Assembly (NCBI GenBank): GCA_036429605.1
Contig: CM071590.1
Coordinates: 6,634,001-6,698,000 of the forward strand
Reading direction: 5' to 3'
DNA from: Cladobotryum mycophilum
Taxonomy: Eukaryota; Ascomycota; Sordariomycetes; Hypocreales; Hypocreaceae
DNA length: 64,000 bases
Made by a program: the position numbers and the translations under genes. How positions within the stretch are numbered: the stretch's first letter is position 1; every line of letters starts with the position of its first letter. Positions 1 to 13,632 of the stretch are shown here, piece by piece. The notes beneath the pieces are model-generated. The model made no database searches and was not told the DNA's origin. It was given only the letters and a program-made list of their open reading frames with translations.

Positions 1-3000
1 CCCCTCGTCGGTGTTGTAGCTGAAAGCGAGTTCTTGATGCTGATATATATGGCGTCCATCAGTTCCTGTTCCTGCACCATGTGCAAGCTTAGGCTGCGGT
101 AGTGCTTCAGAGAGCCTGGGTGCTGACTGACGAACCCCACTGCTTCGATTGCTCCAATCTCAATGACAGAACAAGGGAGATTCTGACCGTGTCGGTATTG
201 AGCAAAAGCATTCAGGAAGATGTTAGCAGAGGAATAATTCATCTCGTTTGTGTGTCCGAATGTCCCCAACAGGGAGCTAAATAGGACAAAGAAGTCAAGT
301 TTGGCTCCAAATGCTTGATGTAGGTTCCATGTGCCTTGAACCTTGGGGTTTAGCACGGCATTCCAATCATCATAGCTAGTCGGAGAAAGTGAAAAGTCCT
401 AGACGGAAGAAATTAGTATCTCCCTTAACACACCAGGATATTGCGAGCAGAGCTCACCCTTAAGACCATCGACATCTGGATAACACCCGTAATTGGCGTT
501 GGGGCCATCTTGATTGCTTTCTCGATGTCAGCTAACTTGGTGACATCGCCAGCTAGAGCAACCGCCCGGCAGCCTTGGCTTTCTAGCTCGCGGAGGAAGT
601 CCTGGTCCTGAGTAGACTTTCCGGCTGAGCGAGAGAGGAATACAAGACTCCTTGCTCCCTGTTCTATCATCCAAGTCGCTATTGACTTGCCAAGGCCGCC
701 CAAACCTCCAACTAAAAGGTAGGTTGCTGCATCTGACAGACCGAGGGACTGCGTGGCCTTGCTTGCAGGGATGTCTTGACTATCCTCTGGTATGGAAAGC
801 ACGATTTTGCCGATATGTTTTCCTCTCTGCATGTAGTGGAAAGCATCTTGAAGTTGGTGCATAGGAAACACGTGGATGGGACTGATTGGTTTGATATGGC
901 CATCTCGATAGTACTGAAGCATCTGTTCGGACAATCTAATGTTCCATCAGTTAGCGATCCAATCTGCGAGTGTAGGCATGGCCCTTCAAGTAACACGGTC
1001 TTCTTACTTGAGCATTTCGTCTGGGCGATCGCGCAAAAACCCAGACAGATCAATACCGTAAAATGACCTGTTGTCAATAAAGGGATTCAATGCCAAATGA
1101 CCCGATTCAAGAATATCTCGTTTACCAATTTCCATCATTTTGCCGTACTTGGCCACGCAGCTCCATGATGCATGAAGTAGCTCACCCGAGAGGGAGTTGA
1201 GAACGATGTCAACACCCCGACCATTTGTGGCTTCCAAGGTTTTTTCCAGGAAGGAGATGCTACGGGAGTTGAAGATTCTCTCCCTTGGGAGATTGTGGTT
1301 GTCGATCAGGAACTGTGTTTTTTCCTCGTTTCCGACAGTGGCATAAATCTGTGGGGTGTCGAAGAGATGTTAGCATCACGCGCAAGGAATCGGGGGTAGT
1401 TGGGCAACGTAGGATCCTCCATCATACCTCAGCTCCAATCATTTTACAGATCTGAATGGCGGCAAGACCAACACCTCCACAAGCACTATGGATTAATATA
1501 GACTATGTGAATATAATTAGCTTCCTTGGCCATCAAGCAAGCGTGTGGGCTTCATTCCGCTTCTTACCTGGCCCTTTCTGAGCTGACCTAGATTCATAAT
1601 GGCGTGAATGGCGGTGCAGTAAATGGTAAGCATAGATGCGGCTCCTTCAAAGCTTAGTCCCTCAGGCATGGGAAGCACAACGTGTCCCGGGACAACCTTC
1701 TTGGTCGCAAATAGACCCGATCCGCTCGCGACTACGTGATCTCCAACAGCCACGTGAGAGATTGCAGAACCGATACGAGAAACAACACCTGAACATTCAA
1801 ATCCAAGCGAGTCTTTTGGGTCTTCCATGATGCCCATGGTAATCATGATGTCCTTTGGAATCTTAGCAAACATTATCACGTACCAGCAAAAATGGGATAT
1901 CTTACACGGAAATTTACTCCTGCACATCGGATACTTATCTCCACTTCATCAGGCTGGAGTGCGGTTGAACTGTGTTGGACCCAGTGAAGGGAATCTATCG
2001 CTCCGTATTGACCAACTGTCATCTGTTTTGGGCCATCGTCTTTTTCGACTCGCGGCGCTACCTCCTCCGGCACTGAAATCCAGTGGTAGCGAGGAACGTG
2101 TATGATGCCATTGTGCACAGCAAGCTCCTTGTCCACACACTGATCGGATAGCAGCGGAGGCCGGTTGTGAAACTTTTGGAAGATATCAAGGACGGCAGCT
2201 GCGGTGGTAGAATCTACACACATGAGCTCTGTAGTCCAGATATCGCGCGACGCTTGTAATCGTACAGACCGAGAGATACCAAGAATTAAACCAAAGTGCG
2301 GGTCCTTGCAGTGAACTTGCGAGGCCCCAGTGAGCCATAGTAAGTCTCCTTCATAGTAAGAGAGGTAATTCATCAAGTCGGCATAGCCCTCTTGCTTGAT
2401 ATCGCGAAAGAATGGTGCTTCAAGGTCAAGAGTCGAAATGACATCTTGGTTTGGGATTTGTTCCCTGCTGTTGATCTCGCTCCAATCAACTGCAATGCCC
2501 TTCTGCTCAAATACGGCAGCCAGCTGCAGTGCAGCCTCGGACCTTTTCTTGTGGTACAAGAATGTGACTGCTGTTGCAACTTTACTTGTTCCTTTAGCGG
2601 TGCTAACAATGTTGATCATAAGAGAATATTGCTGCTCGTCGTCCAGCACAGCGGCCTCAGCCCCAGAAAAACCTGCGTTGCGAAACTCCAGATCCCACTG
2701 TTCGCCGCATGCAAGGGGCTCTTCGATGTGACTCTCATTGTCGTCGAGCGACCATTCAGACGTATGACCCTGCGTGACAATTGATCAGATGCGGCAATCG
2801 GATTGGTCAAACAGAAACATACCATGATGAACTGGAAGAATTTCCAGTTAGATGCTATTTATTCTAGGTTAGATAGTCATTTGTAGTGAAGCGAGAGACG
2901 GTCGTGGACTTACGGTATGCTAGTTCTTGAAGGAATAAACGTCCATTGGGACGAAGAAGGGAGCGGATGTTCTGAAGAGTTTCTCCAATCACTGAGGTCG

Positions 3001-6000
3001 AATGAAACACCTGAGAAGTATAAAGTTAGTTTTCATATCTTCTAGGGAGTCTAGCATTGAAGCACTCACATTGGAGGCCACGACCAAATCGTAAGACCCA
3101 AGTTCGAACCCCTGTTCGGCTGGGTCCTTCAATATGTCCAACGTCTTAAAATTAACCGCGCTATATTGTTGAAGCCTCTCTTTGGCTCGGTCGAAGTGTT
3201 GAGAGTTACAATCCGTAGAGTCATACACTGAGTACATTGGCGCGCCCTCCGTGGAAATCAGCGACTTTAGGACTATTTCAGTCATCGATCCCGTTCCAGC
3301 GCCGAGTTCCAACACCCTCAGCGTTGGCTGTGAATGAGAACAAAGAGAAAAGAAGTCATCCACCTTGATGAGACTTGCGCCAAGTGAGTGAAGATTGTGT
3401 AAACAGTCGCCAACAACGCTGCTCGCATTCAATTTGCCAGAAAAGATACCCTGGACATTTCCTTCGTCTGCCATCTTGCAAAGTATCTCCGCAATCTTTG
3501 ATGCTTCATCATCTCCGGCTATATCGAGCTCATCACGGAGGGATTGGAGTAAGGCCGTCTGCGATGGCTGATCGGAGGTGGCCCATTCTTTTGCTTCTTG
3601 CGGAAACGACTTCCAATGACCCAATGCCATCTTTTTCTTCTCATTCTTCAGCCAAGACACGTACTTTGTCAAATATGTTGATGAAACTTCGAGGGAGTCG
3701 ATCGTATCTAGAGTATGGAGAATACAAAGTGCTGCCAGTCTTTCAAGGGCGAGCATAGTGTCACGCTTGCCATGCGCAGGTTTGATCAGATCATTCGGGT
3801 CAAGGAAGTCAATGACTGGCCTCCATTGAAGACGGGCTGCGTTCGAAATCTGAGCCTCTGTAGCCTGAGCTGCCGTATCTAATGACCTTGTGGCTAAATT
3901 CTCAATCCGGATAACCGGTTTATTTTCTGCTGTGACAGCAGTAGCCTCAGCCTGCGGGCCGCCCATGGGATGCGGGTGTGTAGCGGCTTCGGCAAGGGCA
4001 GCATCACCAGGATGCACATGGATGCGCTCAATAGACGATGGTAGCCTCAGTGAATTGATGTGGCGCGCTACGCCCTTGCTATGGGCCACGGCGCATAGTT
4101 GCATGCATAGATCGATTGTGACGGGGTGAGCGGCGTATTGTCTGTGATCTTCTTTCTTGACACCCGCCACGACCAAGGTCTTCTTGGTATCAGCTGTGAT
4201 CTCACTCAAGCCCTGGAAATGTAGCCCGTAGTTGAGACCAATCTTCTGCATCTGGCCGTACAGTAGCTCTGCGGGAACCTTTCGTGGGAGCGAACTAATT
4301 GTTCTCGTCAGTGGCATATTGACGTCTCCTTCAATTGCCTTGCCCTGTCCGACACAATGTTGAATCCATGACGTTCCATCGTATGAGGATATCGCAAATT
4401 CGTACCAAGACGAGTTGGTGTAATTGGTCAATCGCGAAGGCTTCATCGTTGTCATGATCTCAGTCGTTCCAGATCCTTGCAGAACCAAAGCTGATTTCAC
4501 CACAATTTTCCGTAGCGTATATGCCTTGAAGCCAGTAATCTGCCGAATAGCCTCGCCTATCATAGCTATATAGCCAGCGATTGGGAAGATAACGTCAGTC
4601 ATAACCTTGTGATCTTCCAGCCATGGCACTTCGGCCAGACTAAGTAAATTCCTCCAGGCTGGCTCTACGTCGCTGCTTCCTAAAAGTCTTGAACCAAGGA
4701 TCTCGTGGTGAGCATGCTTTCTAAATCTCCAGTCAGTTGAGAGGCGACTTTCATTCCAGAGCTCTAGATCATGATTCCACGGATAAGATGGTAGGTCAGT
4801 CAATATTGTTGCCGAGGGATTAATGAATGTAAAATCCACACTAAAGCCGTACATGTACAGTTGTCCTAATGCAGATAAGAGAGCGTTAGTAGAATCGCCG
4901 TTTCTCTGCATTGTGGACACGTAGGTGAGTGATTCTCTGTTTGAACGACTCTGGAAGGTTTGCTGAAGAGACCCTTGCAGGGCAGAGTGTGGCCCGATTT
5001 CCAAAAAGGTAGTATGTCCCTTCCGGTCCTCCAGCAGAGCTTTACTCGCGTCATAAAAGAGAACCGTAGATTCGAGATTGCTTCTCCAGTATGATCCACC
5101 AAGTTGGAGCTTGCTTGGAACCTGTCGGCCCGCGACGCTTGAGTAAAATGGTACAGTTGCTGAGGACTCTCCGGACTGTAGGTGAGGCTTCAAGCTCTCT
5201 TCATAATGCCCTCCAATATCGGACATATGGTCTAGATTACGTTAGTAGTGTATGCTTAAGCTAGGGAGACATGTCTTACGTGAGTGATATGCTACGTCAA
5301 CCCGTAGTTTTCGGGCAAAGGTGTCTGGATCTTGAGCTTTAATGACCTCCAGTGTCTGTTCAAGAGCCTTTGTATCGCCTGAAATGGTTACGCTTTTCAG
5401 GCTGTTCTCACAGGCCACCTTGACCCCATTCATAAGATAGGGAGATATGGCTTCTCGGCTCATACCAACTGCCGCCATGGATCCCTTACGAGTATAATGT
5501 GTCTTCACCATCAACCCTCGAAGGTATGCACATATTATAGCTTCGTCTTTTGTTAGAGACCCAGCAGCATAAGCAGCAGCGATTTCTCCACTAGAGTGAC
5601 CGACAACCGCGGAGGGCTTGACACCGCACTTGGAAAGAAAGTTGACAATGGCGATTTGAATGGCTGTGCAGAGGGGCTGCGATATCTCGGCCTTGTTGAT
5701 AAAGTCTGCCTCATTATTCGAGCAGAGGATTTCTAGGTAGTCTCATTCATTAGCACACGCATACTCCTTTTCATAGAAATAAGATATGGTTCACAAGGAC
5801 AAACCTTCAATTAGCCATGTTGGAGGTTCGATGAGGGATTGCAACTTGGTGTCCATCTCTTGTATATCTTGGCGAAAGGACGGAACATCTTGCATAAGTT
5901 CCCTGCCCATGCCTGCCCACTGAGCTCCCTGACCGGTAAAAACGAATGCGATTTCGGGATTGTTAGTGGCAGCAGCCTTGGTAATGGCAGCAAACTCTAG

Positions 6001-7940
6001 TGGTCCTCCATCAGTTGCGACGCAAAATGTGCGATGGCGCAGATGGACTCTACGAGTTCCCATGGTGTGCGCGAGAGACTCAAGGCAGCCATGGTTTGAC
6101 TCTACATAGGCTTGCAGGTTTTTGGCTCTGATCTCGAGTGATTTTGTGTTGGATGCGGAAATGGGAATCAGACGAGGCCACGGCTTCACAGACTCCTTAT
6201 CAATTCCGTTACCAGCACTTGTTGCGGCACTGCCATTATGGCCATTGGGTGTTCCGTTGGCTTTGGTGTCATGATGGCCATTGAGAACTGCTAATTTTGT
6301 AGATTCCCCATTCGCGACAACCCTGGGTCCCGGTGGAGGGCAACCAAACGAAGCAGCCGAATCTATGATGGCCTAACATCACATAGCACTTAGTAAAGAA
6401 ACCCGACCGCAGACGACGTCAACTTACATGCGCATTTGCGCCTCCTATGCCAAAAGAGTTTATACTGATTCGGGCATGTCGATCTTTGGGCCAGGGAGTC
6501 GCCTCAACTGGTACTTTGAGCCCGCGGCGTTCAAATGGGACTACAAGATTAGTTTCCGGTACCGTAAACCGCCGGGGCACCGCTTACTCTTAGGGTTGGG
6601 TATAGAAAAGTTAATGTTTGGAGGTATCGTCTCGTGTTCGAGGGCTAGAATAGCCTTGATGACACTAGTAAGGCCACTTGCTCCTTCAGTATGCCCCATG
6701 TTTGGTTTCACCTGCGAGCGATTAACTCAAACCAACATGAATGGCATCCGTTGGTCTTCTACTTACCGATCCGATATAAACTCCATGATCTCCAAAAACA
6801 TTGGCTACTGCGGCAACCTCCAAGGGATCCCCGACAGGTGTACCAGTACCTATCATGAATCAGAAACCGATGATGAACCTATCAGGATAGAGCGAATGAA
6901 ATTTACCATGGCACTCGACAAAGGCGGTTTGCTGAAAATCGGCAATACCAGCAATCTCATAAGTATGCCGGATTAAAGCTTCTTGAGACTTTGTGTTTGG
7001 CTGTCCAATGTTTCCTGTTTTCCCATCCGCGTTGATTCCGGTTGAACGAATAACTGCCCGAATCGGATCATGGTCTCGAAGTGCATCTCGAAGCGGCTTG
7101 ATGAAAATGGCATTGATACCCTCCCCTCGAGCAAAGCCGTCGGCTCCTGCGTCAAAGGTCTTGCAGGACCCTGTAGGCGACAATACACCCTTTTCTGTCA
7201 TGTCCAACGTCATTGTTGGGCTCAAAATCAGACTTGAACCCGCAACAATGGCTGCAGAACAGTCTCCGTGTTGGATGGACTGGCAGGCAAGGTGAAGTGC
7301 AGTCAGTGACGCGGAACATGCAGTGCGGACAGTCATGCTAGTATCCAGTAAATCAGTACTCTTCTCAGACTAATATGCTAATTCCCACAGGCTTTGCAAG
7401 TTGGGGGAGAGAGGCTGGCGTTGTGACTTACCTTGGACCTCGTAGGTCAAACTCGTAGGACAGCCGATTTGCAATGATGAAATCACTTCCAGAAGATATT
7501 CGATAACTCCCGCGAGTCTCGTCATCTTTATGAAGCAAATCGTGCCAGTCCTCACCATAAACGCCTACATAGACACCGGTATCACTTCCACGCAGACGTG
7601 TTTGACCCGCACTCTCCAAACATTCCCAGATTACCTCCAGCAAAAGCCTTTGTTGCGGGTCCACTGTTTCCATCTCACTTCGGATGGCCGAAAAGAAAGA
7701 GGAGTCAAACGCCCTGAGGTTGACATCTTGGAGGAAATAGCCGTGTTCGTTCGCGACCCCTTGGAAGCCCTCACCGGAGAATCCATCCACGTTGTAACGA
7801 TCAGCAGGTACTCGACACCTGCCGTCTCTTTTATTGATCAAAAGATCCCAGAACTCTTCTGGTGTTGAGACTCCTCCAGGAAGTTTCAGACCAATGCCCA
7901 CAATCGCAATGGGTTCTGGTAGATCTCGCTTTTCTGCCAT
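1..7940 (-). CDS. Highly reducing iterative type I polyketide synthase (3' end outside window)
   Basis: Cytosolic megasynthase that builds a reduced, probably C-methylated polyketide chain. The order read from the ATG at 7940 is: KS with GPSMTVRTACSAS (active Cys near 7320), VECHG/TGTP and KPNMGHTEGA; AT with GHSSGE near 5600; DH with His in LEDHKVMTDVIFP near 4615 and Asp in TIDLCMQ; C-methyltransferase with LELGAGTGS near 3300; ER with HSACGGVGLAAIQ near 1470; KR with LVGGLGGLG near 705. The ACP lies beyond the left edge. I place about ten short introns (first donor at 7431, a 47-nt intron near 6580); across them the frame stays open and I see no disruption. The DH motif has Thr where HxxxGxxxxP usually has Gly. 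All three reductive domains look competent, so a largely saturated chain is expected. The divergent MFS gene at 9892 is a plausible exporter. The start is supported by the usual KS N-terminus (PIAIVGIGLKLPGG). Confidence 0.93.
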
Positions 7941-9891
7941 TGTTCAGAAACAGGATCTTTGACCGGAAGCGGTATGTTCAGAAATCGAGTTGGTTGAAAG
8001 TACACTTAATTCGAGGAGATGGGAAGCTCGTGGTGCACTAGGAATGCTCCAGGACTTGTGGCCAATATTTGTACTAAACTTCAAGTCTGTCAACGTCCCC
8101 GGGTTTGAACTAATGTACAAAGCTTGCTTCCAAGCTGCATATAATAGATGTTACCTTTCCGCCGGCGTCTCTCTCTTCCGCGGCATTAATGCACTCTAAC
8201 GTTCTACCAGAATCAGCTGCCATGCGTATCAGTAAGCTCTCTCTCATAGTCCTTGTACAACCCACAAGGGTTACAGGCCGCACCCCCAATATAAGTACTA
8301 GAATTTCTCATGTTCCTTTCTATAATCAGTTTCATGAGACGTGACTTTCTCCTGTTAATACTCGCCACAGATTCTCTTTGCTACAAACAAGATCGTACTA
8401 ACAGTTTCCTTCTTGTTTGATCTCATACTAAGTAAGGGCTAATAAGGTTCTAATTAGTTGCTATGTATTAGGGGGTGTGGTCTGTAATCTTTATGGGCCG
8501 TACAAGTCTGCATTAATTAATCTACCTGACGTAGTCTGCGTGTTTTACGTTAGGCGTCACCGTGTCTCCATATTACTTCTTTTTTTAACCGTTTAGCGTA
8601 GAGCATGGTGCCTTTCGTTTCGTCATACATTGTGAAACCTGTATAGCTGACATGACATTTGCACATCCAGGTACAGGTAACAAAGAAAAAGGAAGGGAAA
8701 AAAGAAAGAAAAAGAGCACCTGTGGGAGGGTGTTCATATATATAAACTGATCAAATCTCAATTGGAATGTGTCACTGTTTTACAGCAATCTGATCATCTT
8801 GATTGACATGTGTTGCATTGCAAAATCATACCGTGAAATTCAGGATCTGATAGCCGCCCGGCTTTTCTGAATTCCATCACCATCGGAACTAGTGGTTCTG
8901 GATCGGCAACCTACGCCAGAAGGAGAAACGGCATGATCTTCTGGATGCAAGCGGACACCTTGCAGATCTGGCTCTCGTATCAACACCCACGGGTCTCAAG
9001 GCGGCATAAACAACACCGATTTCCCAAATCGTGCAGGTCCTCACCATCCTCTCACTGCCTCAATGGACTTCGCAGTTGACCCCAGTTAGTGTGGTAGATA
9101 GTCAAAGAGGGGGGCCAATTAGGACGAGAGTGTGATATCGTGTCTCCATAGTGATAGGATGAATGTAACATAATATTACGGTAACTGCAGCTACCCTTGA
9201 ATGAGTAACGTGGGGGAATCCAGGCGGAGACTTGGACAAAAGAAGCAAATATGTACAGAAGAGCGACGAATGAACAAGCGTCGACACTGGACGAGGACAG
9301 TAATAACAGGAAAATAGGCTTGTACTAAAACGTTGGCTGACATTCTTGGATGATGATGATCACTCTCTATGCCTTGGGCGGCTGAACTGTCTCACTCCAC
9401 ACCTTAGGTCAATCTTGGGATCATGTAATTACTCCGCAGGACTGAATCCAAATACCGGAACTACCAAAGGTCCCTTCTGGTATCTCGTGACCTTGGTCCA
9501 TCAGTCGCCGAATAGAGATTCTTGATCGGTGATGACACATGCATAATGGTGTAGTGAGATATAACATGGCTCTCCAATCGAGGACTGGTCCTGTCTCGGA
9601 TCCCAACCCAATCAAGTCATGTTCCCCGCCCAATTGGCCGTGTGCCTTCTACTCATAGCACCGCGCTTGGGTAGTATTTGCAAATGGTGAGGTTTCTTGA
9701 AGATAATTATTCTCAAGAGAGCCACAAGCCCATCCTCCTTGCAGCATCACTGTTCGCAAAGGAATGAGAACAGGTCTGGTTTTTCTACTCTGTTAGTGGT
9801 ACAACCATCCTTTTATAGGTCCTTTTGTGGCACATCAGTAACATATTGGCACAACTAGCACTTCATCCTCGTAATTCACCGTCGCTGCTGC
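7941..9891. promoter_or_regulatory. Divergent intergenic region between the PKS and the MFS gene
   Basis: About 1.95 kb separates two divergent starts. The short open frames inside show no family resemblance and no plausible intron structure. I see AT-rich and pyrimidine-rich stretches consistent with fungal promoters, but no repeat or operator I can name. TACCGAG, the word repeated in the central cluster promoters, was not seen here. Confidence 0.5.
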
Positions 9892-11809
9892 ATGGGCGAC
9901 GCCCAACAGCAAAGCATCACGTACGCGCCGCCAATGATGGACACCGCGCAGCACCATGGTGACCTCTCACCAATAGTCGCCGAGAGCACACGAAGCCCTC
10001 CAAGTCCATCAACAGTCAATGCCAAAACGAACAATGTCATCACTGTATCTACAACACGCTTCTGGCTGCTCAGCATCGGGTATGTTTGCCCTTGGACTGA
10101 CGGTTGAACAGAGCTGACGCGTTGGAATGCGCATAGGGTTTACATAGGCTTATTCCTCGCAATGATGGACGCATCAATCGTATCGTCCAGCCTGCACACC
10201 ATTGCCAGTGACTTTAACGTCTTTGTATCAGTGAATTGGGTTGCGCTGGCATACACTTTAGCGGAGTGCAGCTGCAGCATCGTCTTTGCCCGTGTATCTG
10301 ATGTAATTGGCAGACGCAATGCCTTTCTCATCGCCATGACCTTGTTCTTTGCTTTTTCTTTGGCATGCGGCTTCGCCCATAGTTTACACCAACTAGTTGC
10401 CTTTCGTACAATTCAGGGCATTGGTGGTGCAGGTCTGTACTCGCTGTCGACGGTTCTCTTGCCCGAGGTTTGCCCCGACCACCTCTTGGAGTACATGGCT
10501 GGTCTTGCTGGGGTTGTTATCATCGCCGCCTGCATCGTCGGCCCCATTGTGGGAGGTCTTCTCACTCAATATGCTTCTTGGAGGTGGATATTCTGGATCA
10601 AGTATGTACTCTGATACATGTCTTGTCCGCTTCCTCTTGACTAACGGTTTTTAGCGGTCCTATTTGTGTAGTGGCCACAGTATTTGTTCTCGTTTTCTGG
10701 CCGAAGCAAGAACAGATTATGTATGTTCGACGACGATCATGGAGAGAGTTTGACTACCTTGGATCCACCCTTCTCATCGCTGCCACGATTCTTGTTGTCT
10801 TTTCCTTTCAGAATGTGGGTGTTTCTACGACCAAAGACACCTGGGGAAAGGCCGTGTTTATCGCGCCCGTCGTCATTGGCTTCGTCTCTTGGGCTGCGCT
10901 TTTCTCATGGGAATATCTGATCGAATTCCGAGGGGTTGGGAATAGCATCATGCCTACCTTTCCACTCTCACTGTTCAAGAACCGATTCTACGCAGCCGGT
11001 ATTTTCACGACTCTCTTCCTGGGCTTTCCAGTCTTTGTTCTCGTCTTTTCAGTCCCTCTTCGATGCCAATTGGTGAGCGGCAAGAGTCCACTCACTGCAG
11101 CGCTCATGTTGCTACCAATGCTGGGAGCAACAGCGATGGGGTGTGTCTTGGCTGCAGCATTTAACGCGAAGCGTAACTTTTTATTCGAATCCATGCTTGC
11201 TGGGGCAGTCATGTCTCTCATAGGATGCTCCCTCCTTACGACCATCTCCGGCTCAGAGGATGACCATAAGATGATGGGATATCTCGTCTTCGCCGGTATT
11301 GGTAGTGGACTTACAATTGCTTCAGCGACTGGCGTAACTGGAATTGAAATTGCCCCGCGCAACTATGGTATTGCTTTTTACACTTAGTCCCGTCTGAAAC
11401 ATTGGCTAACATCTTTGTCGCAGCACCCGCCCAGGGAATCTTGGCTCAGGCTCGAGTTCTCGGGGGCAGTTTTGGCATCTCTACATCATCGGTGTTTCTG
11501 CACAACGAAATCCTCAGGCTGGTTCCTGGGCCCGTCTCGCCAGAACTACTCTCCACTTTGAGTGATGCTCAGTCGAAACTCCCACCACAGCTTCAAGCTG
11601 TCGTAAAGCTAGGGACCGCACAGTCTTTTCGAAACAGCATGATTGTGTGCGCCTCCGTTGCGGGAGTGGCTGTAGTGCTCTCGTTTGTTGGCTTCCAGCT
11701 GGAGCATAAGGATAGCAAGCAGCAGCGAATAGACATGATTCGGGCAGACGCACAAGCAGTCCGAGATGACGAGAAGCGAGGTAGTAGCGTACGCGTCTCA
11801 GAGGCATAA
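9892..11809 (+). CDS. MFS transporter, DHA2-like (14 membrane segments)
   Basis: Proton-driven exporter of the major facilitator superfamily, expected in the plasma or vacuolar membrane. Exons 9892-10079, 10137-10601, 10655-11367 and 11424-11809 join in frame to 583 aa. A polar N-terminus of about 55 residues is followed by many hydrophobic helices. The MFS loop 2-3 signature is seen as FARVSDVIGRRNAF. Later helices include FRTIQGIGGAGLYSLS, typical of the drug-proton antiporter families in fungal metabolite clusters. The C-terminus is charged and cytosolic. The gene is divergent from the PKS at 1-7940, with 1.95 kb between starts, so export of that product or self-protection is a reasonable inference. 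The substrate cannot be read from sequence. Confidence 0.92.
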
Positions 11810-12698
11810 AATTTTATTAATTGATTATATGACCTGCAATTGGTAGCAGTGTCTAAAGTATTTGCATTATTCCAGCCTGCCGTGATGGTGTGTCGTACAA
11901 ATTTGGTGCGGTGATGGGAGCTAAACCCCTCCTCACACTGATGTGATGTGATAATGAGATAAGTATCAAAAACAGCATCTGAACACTTCTAGTGAGACAT
12001 AAATGCGCCGCTGTGATCAATCAACAGAACAACAAAACCTTGTAACCAGTAGCTAACGGACCTCAGGTTGGCCACATCGCCAAAATATTTGTAAAAGCCT
12101 CATCACCTCCCCCACGGCCCACACCACACAGAGGGCAGCCCGGACTCCAGGGTTGTATTGTATTCTGTTTGCATGAGTGGACACTAAAGCGCCAGCTGAA
12201 CAACAGCCAAGCCAAGCCTAGCACCATGCAGGCGTTGGTGAAGATGCCCATACAAACGGACCCTTCGGTGACCGCGTCGTGGTGTGGACCATTTGACAAC
12301 AATCGTGGTAGGCATCCGGCGACCAAATGCCATGATAAGATTCATGTAGTAATTATCTCGTCTTCCTCTGCGCGCCCCCTCTGTCATATTGTGCAAATTC
12401 GCACCTCTGTGTCGCCCGGGTGTCAGAATAATTCATAGACACTGTCCGACTTGTCTCCACCCCTGTAGTTCCAATGTCTGAGACACTTCACAAGGGATGA
12501 GTACATAAGTTCCAGATTTGTCACGAGCAAATGTCCATAGCGTAAGGGATAAGGCCCCCCGTCCCCGAAATTTCCCATGATGGTGTTGGTTTCCCATCGT
12601 AAACAGAGTCGCGTTAGAGTGAACCAAACGCAAACGCATCACATCCTATTCCTTTATTATCACCGCTTGTATCGATATAGCCCTTTGCCCTAACAGCC
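11810..12698. other. Intergenic, nothing coding seen
   Basis: About 890 bp between the MFS stop and the HsbA-like start. Short open frames on both strands lack family motifs and intron signals. It should hold the MFS 3' UTR and the promoter of the next gene. Confidence 0.5.
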
Positions 12699-13307
12699 AT
12701 GGGCTTCAAAATTCTATCTTTCTTCAACTCGTCAGAGCCCGTCGTCGCGGACGTTGCAAGCATCCTCGACTCCCTAAAACACATCAAGCAAGCCACCATT
12801 GACTTCGACACCTGCATCAACAGCTGGGATGGAGGCATACTTGGAGCCTTTTCACTAGTCAAAAGGGCCAACGATGTTATCACCGACACGAACAACACTG
12901 CCACTCTTGCCAAAACTGCCGCCCCCTTCGCCCATGATGAGGCAAAGCAAATCATAGATTTAATACAAGACATCGCCGATGTGGTTGGCAAAGTGGTAGA
13001 TACAGTGGACACAGATCAAGCCAAGTTCAAAAGAGTCAAATACATTGGCGATACGGCAGCCATCGCAATCTTGAGAAGGCTGAAATATACCATAGAGGCT
13101 ATGGCGGATGCCTTTGTCCCTAAAACACCTGCCGAAATACTACCCATCACCGATTCTATTGCCGAACAATTTGATAGGCACTTGGCAAGGGGAATCGCCA
13201 TTTTTGAGACTAGCGGAGCTGGGCATGGGGAAGGGAAGGAGGTGAATGAAGAAAAGGTACCGACAGATCTGAGCTCTACTGTAGAGATTGCTCAGGTGAA
13301 AGCCTGA
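12699..13307 (+). CDS. HsbA-like (hydrophobic surface binding protein A family) helical protein
   Basis: A single-exon 202-aa protein. Residues about 23-170 resemble the HsbA fold: amphipathic helices with a central N-S-W-D-G-G-like turn, regularly spaced Ala/Ile/Val, a conserved VPxxPAEILPI-like stretch (here FVPKTPAEILPI) and a final helix ending RGIAIF. HsbA family members in Aspergillus are secreted adhesins that bind hydrophobic surfaces and recruit cutinase-type enzymes. This copy begins MGFKILSFFNSSEP and has no convincing signal peptide, so it may be intracellular or the start may be misplaced. The last about 30 residues are acidic and low in complexity. It stands alone, 390 bp from the convergent arginyl-tRNA synthetase's last coding base at 13633 once UTRs are allowed for. 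Family call by pattern only. Confidence 0.7.
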   Translation: MGFKILSFFNSSEPVVADVASILDSLKHIKQATIDFDTCINSWDGGILGAFSLVKRANDVITDTNNTATLAKTAAPFAHDEAKQIIDLIQDIADVVGKVVDTVDTDQAKFKRVKYIGDTAAIAILRRLKYTIEAMADAFVPKTPAEILPITDSIAEQFDRHLARGIAIFETSGAGHGEGKEVNEEKVPTDLSSTVEIAQVKA

Positions 13308-13632
13308 TGGCCAGAATGTGCTCACAACAATGTTTGGCAACGTCACAAAGAGGAGAGCAGGGTTATATGACGTGTGAATCAGTTGTATTGTCTTGTGGGC
13401 AACGTATGCCATCCGTTAGTTACCATCCCCCATATACCTTCACGTGTCCATGAAATCTCCATTTTTAGACTTAACCCGAATATGAACTCCAAACTGCAAA
13501 CTCATTATTAGCTTCGGTTCAATGCATTGCGGATATGATCTCATTTACATATCAAACCCGAACCCATACCATCTCTTGGCTTCACCCATTTTAACGATAG
13601 CTACACGGCGTAGGCTCTCAACACTCTGGTGA
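13308..13632. other. Short convergent intergenic stretch
   Basis: About 325 bp between the HsbA-like stop and the arginyl-tRNA synthetase stop. It presumably holds both 3' UTRs. No gene or repeat seen. Confidence 0.5.
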
